A stretch of DNA of 59,174 nucleotides from Bacteroidales bacterium (GTDB lineage Bacteria > Bacteroidota > Bacteroidia > Bacteroidales > Muribaculaceae). Location: positions 1 to 59,174 of the forward strand of contig DXXM01000018.1 in NCBI GenBank assembly GCA_019416285.1, in the 5' to 3' direction. Positions 53,048-59,174 of this stretch are shown piece after piece (position 1 is the stretch's first letter; every line of letters begins with the position of its first letter). The position numbers and the translations under genes are program-made. The notes beneath the pieces were generated by a model, which worked only from the letters and a program-made list of their open reading frames with translations, did no database searches and was not told where the DNA came from.

Positions 53048-54370
53048 TCACTGTCCGAAACTGAAACGCAGGCCGAGATTCAGGTTGAAATTCAGCTGGC
53101 GGTCCTTGTAGATATTGCGGATTGAGGAACCGTTGTCGAAATAGTAGCTGATACCCGGCTCGGCATAGATGCCTATATTGCGGACAATGTCGAACTCCAC
53201 GCCACCCGAGGCGTTGGCCGACCACTGCAGGCGCTTTTCATGAAGCTTCACGGTGTTTCGCTGACTCTGCGCACCGCTGTTACGGCCCGAAAGCTCTCCA
53301 GAAACACATTTCTCGCCCATCACACCCGCCGAGGCGTAGAAATCAAACGATTTCCATGAGGCAAGTCGGTACTTGACATTGACGGGCACACCGATATAGT
53401 GGAGCACCTGCTCGCCGGAATAGGAATCGGTTGCGCCCGATGACTTCACGTCAGAACTCAGACGCGAATAGGTCAGGCCTGTCTCCACACCCAGGCGCGG
53501 CGTGATGTCATAGCGGACCGACACTCCGAACCGCAGCGGCAGATGATGCTGCATGTCGAGATTCTTGTCCTCATAGGCGGCACGTGAACGCACCACCGGC
53601 ACCTCATCCTCCTTGTCCTTATCGTTCCACTCCGTAACGCTCGAATAAAAATAATCGTGTGCAGAGGAACTTGAGGAGTTGTTTCCTCCCGCGCCAGAAG
53701 TATAAAGCCCGACAGACAGGCGGCCGCCACGCCTGCGCGAACTACGGGGCGAGATATAATCATAATCAGATTCGTCGCATGCAGTTCCGGCAGATGCAGA
53801 AGTGCGCGCACTTCTTCGCATACTGCTTTCCTGCGCCTCTTTTGTTTCCTGCGCTTCCTCCACCTCTTTCGCTGCGGTTTCAGCTGTGGTGTTTACATCG
53901 GTTACGGCAGATGAAGCGGGTGCGGCCTCTTCCGCGGTCTCTCCGCCTGACCCGGCAGACCGGGCTATGGATTTGGAGGCATGACTGTTGAAGGCTCTCA
54001 CAACAGGAGCTCTGTTTTTCATAGATGCGACAGTGGCTGGAAGGGACGGAGTGTTGCCCGCCTCAACACTTTCCGTTCCGACTTCCTTATTATTGCCGGC
54101 AAATGGTTGCGCCGGCGTATCAGCAACAATAATCCCGCCCGACATGTCTATCTCCGCCCCGCCCCGGAAGAGATACAGACAGGAAAGAGCCAATACCGCA
54201 GCCAGCGACGCCGCAACCGCCCATGGACGCAGCCTCAGCCACATCCTGCGACGTCCGCCGGCAGGGTAAATCTGTTGGCGCGACTCGATTTCCGCCCAAA
54301 GCCCGTCCGGTTCGCCGGTTTCAAACTCCGACATCTTATCGCGTATGTCATCCAGCCATTTGTCTTTCAT
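53048..54370 (-). CDS. Anti-sigma-like protein fused to an outer-membrane beta-barrel
   Basis: The 440-residue protein has a cytoplasmic N-terminus (about 1-48, with SEFETGEPDGLWAEIESR), one membrane helix (about 50-69, WAVAASLAAVLALSCLYLF), a low-complexity linker rich in Ala, Glu, Ser and Thr (about 70-225), and a C-terminal barrel-like domain (FGVSVRYDITPRLGVETGLTYSRL to LNLGLRFSFGQ). Its start overlaps the stop of the ECF sigma gene by 4 nt. That suggests the N-terminus holds the sigma factor. How an inner-membrane helix and a barrel-like domain are placed together is unclear. Confidence 0.75.
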   Translation of the reverse strand: MKDKWLDDIRDKMSEFETGEPDGLWAEIESRQQIYPAGGRRRMWLRLRPWAVAASLAAVLALSCLYLFRGGAEIDMSGGIIVADTPAQPFAGNNKEVGTESVEAGNTPSLPATVASMKNRAPVVRAFNSHASKSIARSAGSGGETAEEAAPASSAVTDVNTTAETAAKEVEEAQETKEAQESSMRRSARTSASAGTACDESDYDYISPRSSRRRGGRLSVGLYTSGAGGNNSSSSSAHDYFYSSVTEWNDKDKEDEVPVVRSRAAYEDKNLDMQHHLPLRFGVSVRYDITPRLGVETGLTYSRLSSDVKSSGATDSYSGEQVLHYIGVPVNVKYRLASWKSFDFYASAGVMGEKCVSGELSGRNSGAQSQRNTVKLHEKRLQWSANASGGVEFDIVRNIGIYAEPGISYYFDNGSSIRNIYKDRQLNFNLNLGLRFSFGQ

Positions 54371-54924
54371 ATAGATGTATTATTTAGATATTCCTTTATT
54401 TTCGCCGCCAGCAGAGCCTTGGCCCTGTGGAGCTGCGACGCCGAGGTGGATTCGCGGATACCGAGCAGTGCGGCAATCTCGCGGTGGCTTTTGCCCTCGA
54501 CCACAAAGAGGTTGAAAATCATTCTGTAGCCATCAGGGAGCCCCCGGATGAAGCCATGGATCACCGATGCCGGGACATCGGAAATCTCAGGCTCCTCCTC
54601 GGCTATACCCGCCACGTCCTCTGAAATGGCGGTGAAATCGATGCGCTGTGTTCTGCCGATGAATTTCAGCGTCTCATTGACCACCACCCTGGTCATCCAG
54701 GCTTTCAGTGAGCCTTCGCCCTTGTATCGGAATGTGCCTATCGAGGCAAATATTTTCAGGAAACTTTCCTGGAGCACATCTTTCACGTCCTCGTCATTGA
54801 GGATATAGCGGGAGCATACGGCTGTGAGCAGTCTGACATATCTCTTATATATCAGCTTCATAGCCGCAGGCCCGTCAGTGTCGACGAGTCTCACCAGAGT
54901 CAGCTCGCTGTCAACTGTGTTCAA
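54367..54924 (-). CDS. ECF-type RNA polymerase sigma factor
   Basis: The 185-residue protein has sigma region 2 (YKRYVRLLTAVCSRYILNDEDVKDVLQESFLKIFASIGTF) and region 4 (LPDGYRMIFNLFVVEGKSHREIAALLGIRESTSASQLHRAKALLAAKI). Regions 1.1 and 3 are absent, as in ECF sigma factors. It is coupled by a 4-nt overlap to the fused anti-sigma/barrel gene. Its target promoters cannot be named. Confidence 0.95.
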   Translation of the reverse strand: MNTVDSELTLVRLVDTDGPAAMKLIYKRYVRLLTAVCSRYILNDEDVKDVLQESFLKIFASIGTFRYKGEGSLKAWMTRVVVNETLKFIGRTQRIDFTAISEDVAGIAEEEPEISDVPASVIHGFIRGLPDGYRMIFNLFVVEGKSHREIAALLGIRESTSASQLHRAKALLAAKIKEYLNNTSI

Positions 54925-55031
54925 AACCGCTATCCTAAGAAGAAATTACTGATTCAAGGGCAAAGGCGCCCTGAAGTTATAACGTGAGGTCAGGTGATTT
55001 TCGTGCCGGGAAAGATTCCGTTTATGCGCTC

Positions 55032-55769
55032 TTACCGCAGATTTGCAGCCGAAACGAATGTCTCGGCCTCGTCCGTGTCGATGTGGGGACGGAGGCAGAT
55101 GTCGAATTCAGCCTTCTTCTCGCCGGTAAACGAGTTCCAGCGGAGCTTGATTTTCTCGGTCTCGCCGTTGTAGCGCGGGAGAAGGTTGAGGTTAAAGGCG
55201 ATAAGGGCGTCTTTCCAAACACCGTTGACATCCCCCTTGGCATCATGACGCAGTTCAAGCTCGAATGGATCATCTGGATTGACACCTGTAAGCAGCGAAA
55301 TATAGTGAGGAGTGGAGGAGGAGCCCCAGAGAGTGCGAAAACGGAGTGTGAGATAGCCGTCCTCGGCCACTGTCACCCAGTCTCTTACAATCTCAATCGG
55401 GTCGTTGCCGAATGTCTCGTCGTCGGCCTCACCGAGACTGACAGCGGGATATTTTGTGCGGATGCTGTCGATGCGGTTGACTGTCACATACATGTTGCCC
55501 TCCGTAGCATTGTTTTTGTCGACCGTATAGTTGACCAGCGCGCGCACTTCCTTCTGGCCGTAGGGCGACGAGGACATATTGGAGGGATAAAGCACGGTCT
55601 TATCGTCGAGACGCATCTCGAAGCCCCCTTCGAGGGTGGGACACACGGTTACTACAGCCGTGGGATATCCAAGCGCGGTGTCGTTGTCGTCATCGTCGAG
55701 ACATGACTGGAACATTACCGATGTTGCAAGCAGTGAGAGAGCCGGAATGAAGTATCTTACTTTTTTCAT
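55032..55769 (-). CDS. NigD-like lipoprotein
   Basis: The 245-residue lipoprotein has a lipobox at FQSCLDDDDND and the NigD-like layout: an N-terminal small barrel-like domain (YPTAVVTVCPTLEGGFEMRLDD) and a C-terminal domain with DWVTVAEDGYLTLRFRTLWG and FDICLRPHI. NigD proteins are named from bacteriocin loci but are widespread in Bacteroidetes with no settled role. No bacteriocin genes are nearby. Confidence 0.82.
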   Translation of the reverse strand: MKKVRYFIPALSLLATSVMFQSCLDDDDNDTALGYPTAVVTVCPTLEGGFEMRLDDKTVLYPSNMSSSPYGQKEVRALVNYTVDKNNATEGNMYVTVNRIDSIRTKYPAVSLGEADDETFGNDPIEIVRDWVTVAEDGYLTLRFRTLWGSSSTPHYISLLTGVNPDDPFELELRHDAKGDVNGVWKDALIAFNLNLLPRYNGETEKIKLRWNSFTGEKKAEFDICLRPHIDTDEAETFVSAANLR

Positions 55770-55897
55770 TGCGTTGTCTGTGTTTCTAAAATTTTTATGT
55801 GGATAGATTGATTTCTGTTTCTATCCTATTAAATCCGCTTTTTCCGGAATCTTGCACGGGAGATGAAAAATTTTTCAAAAAATTATTCATTATTCCC

Positions 55898-55905
55898 TAA
55901 CTTTG
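55898..55905 (+). promoter_or_regulatory. -7 box (TAACTTTG) for gluQ
   Basis: TAACTTTG lies 26 nt before the ATG at 55932 and inside the longer open frame, so it supports the shorter start. Confidence 0.55.
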
Positions 55906-55931
55906 CCCCTGAAATCAATATCAGCGCAGTG

Positions 55932-56891
55932 ATGAACAGCAATACCTCAGATTTTCGCCCTGTCGGGCGCTTCGCTCCGTCGCCCACCGGCCGCATGCAC
56001 CTCGGCAATCTATTCACAGCCCTGATTTCGTGGCTGTCGGTCCGCAGCCGCGGCGGAAAATGGATTCTGCGCATCGAGGACCTTGACCCACAGCGCTCCA
56101 AAGCCGAATATGCCCGGCAGATTGAGGATGACCTCGACTGGCTCGGTCTCGACTGGGACGAAGGAGGCATGGATGACCGCGGTGACCACGGGCCCTATCG
56201 CCAGAGCCTCCGCAGCGGAATCTACAGCGAGTATCTCGACCGGCTGAAAGCGACCGGCCTCACCTATCCCTGCTTCTGCACCCGCGCCGACATCATGGCT
56301 ACGCAGGCGCCGCACCAGTCCGACGGACGCATCATCTATGGCGGAAGATGCCGCCCGGCCACACTCCCCGGCTTCTCGCCCGAACCCGAGCGCCCTCACG
56401 CGACACGCCTGTGGGTGCCCGACGAGAAGTTCAGCTTCACCGACATCGTCTACGGCCCGCAGTCGGCCAATCTCGCCACCTGTTGCGGCGATTTCATACT
56501 CCGCCGCGCTGACGGAGCATGGGCCTACCAGCTCGCGGTGGTGGTAGACGACGCGCTGATGAGTGTGACTGAGGTTGTGCGCGGCAACGACCTGCTGCTC
56601 TCCACCGCGCAGCAGCTCTATCTCTACCGCCTTCTCGGACTTCCCGCTCCCCGCTATGCTCATCTGCCCCTGATATGCAACGCAAACGGCGTCCGTCTCT
56701 CGAAACGCGACACCTCCATGAGCGCCGGAGAGCTGCGCCGCCGCTACTCGGCCGCCGAAATCACCGGTATCATCGCCGGACTCGCCGGACTCACACCCGA
56801 CACCTCACCCTGCACACCGCAGGAACTCCTCGGGCGCTTCGACTGGTCAAAAATCCCGGCCATACCGAGCATCAGCAGTGATGTCTTTTAA
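55932..56891 (+). CDS. gluQ: Glutamyl-Q tRNA(Asp) synthetase
   Basis: The 319-residue protein is a GluRS catalytic domain without the anticodon-binding part, which loads glutamate onto queuosine-34 of tRNA-Asp. The HIGH-like motif is in RFAPSPTGRMHLGN, followed by RIEDLDPQR, the zinc-type YPCFCTRADI with later YGGRCR, and a KMSKS-like RLSKRDTSMS. The start at 55932 follows from the promoter. It is not a full-length GltX, as the C-terminal half is missing. Confidence 0.92.
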   Translation: MNSNTSDFRPVGRFAPSPTGRMHLGNLFTALISWLSVRSRGGKWILRIEDLDPQRSKAEYARQIEDDLDWLGLDWDEGGMDDRGDHGPYRQSLRSGIYSEYLDRLKATGLTYPCFCTRADIMATQAPHQSDGRIIYGGRCRPATLPGFSPEPERPHATRLWVPDEKFSFTDIVYGPQSANLATCCGDFILRRADGAWAYQLAVVVDDALMSVTEVVRGNDLLLSTAQQLYLYRLLGLPAPRYAHLPLICNANGVRLSKRDTSMSAGELRRRYSAAEITGIIAGLAGLTPDTSPCTPQELLGRFDWSKIPAIPSISSDVF

Positions 56892-56978
56892 CGACTTACA
56901 CATCACATTGACGTATTAGGAGGGTATTTCCGAAATCGGACAAAATTTTCGCTCCGGGACGAAATCAAACGGACGCAT

Positions 56979-58088
56979 GTGGTTGTTTTAAAAGATGTGA
57001 ATACTAATCCCACATCCACGCCCCACGGCCACGACAGCGTCGGAAAGACACTGGTCAGCGTCCTGAAAATCGTCCTGCCGATAGCGGTTTCGGCAGGCAT
57101 GGTCGTATGGCTCTTCCACAAGGTCAATATCCATCAGATTGAAGAGATAATCCGCCGCGGGGTGGACTACCGCTACCTTGTGGCCATGATGGGCATCACG
57201 ATTCTCTCACACATAATCCGAGGCATACGCTGGGGCATACAGCTGCGCGCCGCAGGCATCCCGCGCATCCCCGTGATGGCCGAAAGCGTCTCGATTTTCG
57301 GCGCCTATGCCCTCAACCTCATCTTCCCCTATCTCGGCGAGGCATGGCGCTGCATCTACATCAGCCGCCGCGAGAAATGCAAGCTCTCCACGGTGGTGGG
57401 CACCGACCTCGGCGACCGCGCGTCGGACGGCATCATGATTCTGCTCCTGCTCATCCTCACAATCTTCGTAGCGCGGCCGGCAATGGACAAGTTCTTCGAC
57501 CGCTACCCGATAGGCGAGACCATAGACCGCATCACAACCGACGGCAGTCTGTGGATATGGATTGCGGTGATAGCCGCAGTGCTCGCGGGCTGCGACTACG
57601 CCTTTCGCAACACCTCATTTATAAAAGGTGTCAACGCAAGTATCCGACGTATATGGGACGGCTTCGCGGTGCTCTTACACATGAAAGGCACCGGGCTCTA
57701 CATAGTGCTCACTTTCGGGATATGGATCTGCTATTTCTTCGAGACATACGTCTGCTTTTTCGCCTTCCCCTTCACCCGCCAGCTCATCACGGGCGACGGC
57801 TATTACCTCGGCCTCATCCCGGGACTGGTGGTATTCGTGTTCGGCTCATGCAGCATGGGGGTACCCTCCAACGGCGGCCTCGGCCCGTGGAACATCGCCG
57901 TGATGTTCGCGCTCAGCCTCTTCAACATCAGCGATACCGACGGCGCGGCCTACTCCATAATGTGCTGGAGTTTCCAGACCATCATCCTTATAGCATCGGG
58001 CATATTCAGCGCCTTCTACATCAGTATGTCGCGCCGCAAACTCCGTGCCGCCTCCACGCCGGCGCCTCACACCGCCTCGGGCGAGTAG
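56979..58088 (+). CDS. UPF0104-type integral membrane protein (flippase-like)
   Basis: The 369-residue protein has about eight membrane helices and the lysylphosphatidylglycerol-synthase-type transmembrane domain, with ISHIIRGIRWGIQLR-like and NLIFPYLGEAWRC / GTDLGDRASDGIM blocks. It lacks the soluble lysyl-transferase domain, so its role is not known; a lipid-flipping function is often suggested. Only GTG starts are available (56979 or 56997). Confidence 0.8.
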   Translation: MVVLKDVNTNPTSTPHGHDSVGKTLVSVLKIVLPIAVSAGMVVWLFHKVNIHQIEEIIRRGVDYRYLVAMMGITILSHIIRGIRWGIQLRAAGIPRIPVMAESVSIFGAYALNLIFPYLGEAWRCIYISRREKCKLSTVVGTDLGDRASDGIMILLLLILTIFVARPAMDKFFDRYPIGETIDRITTDGSLWIWIAVIAAVLAGCDYAFRNTSFIKGVNASIRRIWDGFAVLLHMKGTGLYIVLTFGIWICYFFETYVCFFAFPFTRQLITGDGYYLGLIPGLVVFVFGSCSMGVPSNGGLGPWNIAVMFALSLFNISDTDGAAYSIMCWSFQTIILIASGIFSAFYISMSRRKLRAASTPAPHTASGE

Positions 58089-58280
58089 AGAGCCACACCG
58101 TTTCCGGAATCCTCTGAACGTACATATCCTCCGCTGACCACTGTGCTCCCGCCTGTCAGCAGGTCTGTCAGTCTCACCCCGTCGGCAAAGACGGGTGCGA
58201 CCCTGACTCTGCGGACGGCGCTGCAACCCTCCGCGACTCCGCAAAGATAAGCAATAAAATCATAACCTCATCCCTCGCGG
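58082..58280 (-). pseudogene. Possible remnant of a protein C-terminus
   Basis: On the minus strand about 66 codons are open and end in VFADGVRLTDLLTGG... GNGVALYSPEAV stop. This looks like a protein C-terminal strand domain, with a weak likeness to the end of amylase-type enzymes. There is no start codon and a stop lies just upstream. It overlaps the 3' end of the UPF0104 gene by 7 nt. In GC-rich DNA a 66-codon open frame may be chance. The rest of the gap 58089-58463 holds only the dyad at 58363. Confidence 0.3.
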
Positions 58281-58362
58281 CCCAATACCGTATACCAAAA
58301 GGTTTAATCCGCACCCGCGATTTTTATATTTCTTTATAAAGTCGGCACGAAATTAGTTAAAT

Positions 58363-58380
58363 ACATGTTAAACAACATGT
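58363..58380. promoter_or_regulatory. Operator-like palindrome upstream of the DUF4890 gene
   Basis: ACATGTT-AAAC-AACATGT is a perfect 7-4-7 dyad 84 nt before the start at 58464. It shares ATGTTAmACAACAT with the dyad at 28785-28804. Confidence 0.45.
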
Positions 58381-58463
58381 TTCCTTTAAACTATCGGCAT
58401 GCTTTGCGGTCAAAGAATCAAACAAAACGAAATAATAACAACACAGACAATAAGTACAGATTT

Positions 58464-59075
58464 ATGAAAAAGAAAATTTTAGGTTTAGCACTCATCGCAA
58501 TGTCGTTTGTAACATTCACCAGCATGGCACAGAGCAATTCATCCGACAGCAGCACCACACGTCAGGAAAAGGTAAAGACTACCAAAGAAAACAGAAAAGG
58601 CAACCGCCCCGAAAAGAATCCCTTCAAGGGAATGAATCTCACCGAGACTCAGAAATCACAGCTCAAGCAGCTCGACGAGAAGCGCAAGGCCGAGCACCGG
58701 CAGAAGGCTGAGGCCCGCAAAGCTGAAAAGACCGCGAAGGCCGACAAAAGCGCCAGGACCGACAAAAACAACCAGGCCGACAAAGCCACTAAAGTGGCAG
58801 AGCGCCGCGCAGCCAGGAAAGCATATCTTGCCGAAGTAAAAGCCATCATCGGCCCCGAGCAGTATGTGGTATTCCTCGAAAACATGTATGCCGACAACGG
58901 CGGTCACCGTCACGGCAATAAAGCCGCTGTAGGTCAGGGCAAAGGCTCCAAAGGTAAAGCAGCCCGTCGCGGCGGCCACGGCAACCGCAAGGGTAACGGC
59001 GCCTGCAAACCCGGTTCCTGCAAGCAGTCGGCCTGCACCGCCAACGCAAATGCAAACGCCAACGCAAACTCATAA
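58464..59075 (+). CDS. Secreted Lys-rich DUF4890-type protein
   Basis: The 203-residue protein has a signal peptide (MKKKILGLALIAMSF..., cut after about SMAQ). A helical middle part follows, with MNLTETQKSQLKQLDEKRK, a run of Lys/Ala/Asp repeats (about 85-110) and AYLAEVKAIIGPEQYVVFLENMY. This resembles Spy/CpxP-like periplasmic helpers (LTxxQ) and DUF4890. The tail is basic, Gly-rich, has CKPGSCKQSAC, and ends in five Ala-Asn pairs. The start at 58464 is chosen for the signal peptide. Confidence 0.75.
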   Translation: MKKKILGLALIAMSFVTFTSMAQSNSSDSSTTRQEKVKTTKENRKGNRPEKNPFKGMNLTETQKSQLKQLDEKRKAEHRQKAEARKAEKTAKADKSARTDKNNQADKATKVAERRAARKAYLAEVKAIIGPEQYVVFLENMYADNGGHRHGNKAAVGQGKGSKGKAARRGGHGNRKGNGACKPGSCKQSACTANANANANANS

Positions 59076-59122
59076 TACTGCTGACACCGCCATCTGAAAG
59101 GAGGTCTTGACCACTGTCATTA

Positions 59123-59173
59123 AGAGGCTGTTTAAAAACAAAAGTGAAAATGAGGGGTCACAAGGTTGAGATG
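59123..59173. repeat. Contig-end inverted repeat, right copy
   Basis: These 51 nt are the exact reverse complement of positions 1-51. The repeat begins with AGAGGCTGTTTAAAAACAAA and runs off the end of the window. Confidence 0.8.
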
Positions 59174-59174
59174 G

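Noticed and set aside
54984..55706. 240-codon plus-strand frame opposite the NigD-like gene
   Set aside because: The minus strand has a signal peptide, a lipobox and family blocks; the plus frame has none.
1..59174. CRISPR arrays, prophage genes or full insertion sequences
   Set aside because: No evenly spaced direct repeats of 25-40 nt, no phage structural genes and no transposase frame were found in the window.

Overview
The window looks like one complete assembly contig from a Bacteroidales bacterium, most plausibly a Muribaculaceae-like gut anaerobe. The pointers are a fairly GC-rich coding style, SusC/SusD pairs, a NigD-like lipoprotein, a BtuG-like propeller, many outer-membrane barrels, almost no Shine-Dalgarno sequences, and promoters of the Bacteroidetes type (TAnnTTTG near -7, sometimes TTTG 19-20 nt upstream). 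The first and last 51 nt are the same sequence in inverted orientation, so both ends of the contig probably stop inside copies of one dispersed repeat.

Layout. 0.1-0.6 kb: a DUF805 membrane protein facing a long rightward series (0.66-6.5 kb) of DUF4494, YggS, a NeuC/LegG epimerase, a NeuA/LegF CMP-sugar synthase, a CBS-nucleotidyltransferase of PtmE type, Obg and YraN. 6.7-9.6 kb: a leftward pdxJ-exbB-exbD-tonB group. 9.7-11.9 kb: an ACT-like protein, NAD kinase and a YgjP-type metalloprotease. 12-20 kb: a susCDEF-like glycan uptake operon behind a long leader and an apparently regulated promoter, then a GH51 arabinofuranosidase, a convergent GH28 enzyme, and glycogen synthase plus alpha-glucan phosphorylase (to 28.7 kb). 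28.9-31.1 kb: an acid phosphatase and a phosphate-type porin. 31.1-37.9 kb, leftward: a UPF0597 protein, the yceD-rpmF-fabH-era housekeeping operon, a HEPN/MNT toxin-antitoxin pair, tRNA-Pro and recO. A 57-aa membrane protein is encoded rightward just before recO's 3' end.

38-46 kb: an outer-membrane barrel, two identical tRNA-Glu genes flanking rpsT, and the valine/isoleucine operon ilvD-ilvB-ilvN-thioesterase-ilvC. 46-49.3 kb: another barrel, a MATE exporter, a candidate small RNA and an AT-rich DUF3800 gene. 49.3-53 kb: a cobalamin riboswitch, a BtuB-like receptor, a 201-bp foldback element and a BtuG-like lipoprotein. 53-59 kb: an ECF sigma factor with an anti-sigma/beta-barrel fusion, a NigD-like protein, GluQ, a UPF0104 membrane protein and a DUF4890 secreted protein.

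The most unusual material is non-coding. Two palindromic elements (6536-6660 and 22510-22625) share a core of about 42 nt, yet have unrelated, almost perfectly self-complementary, purine-rich arms. Related-looking degenerate word repeats occur at 10100, 20051 and, in frame inside a protease gene, at 11371. A MITE-like hairpin splits the btuB and btuG genes. A promoter-terminator unit with no ORF at 48322-48470 can form two mutually exclusive hairpins. All functions are read from sequence patterns and remembered family features; no database search was made.
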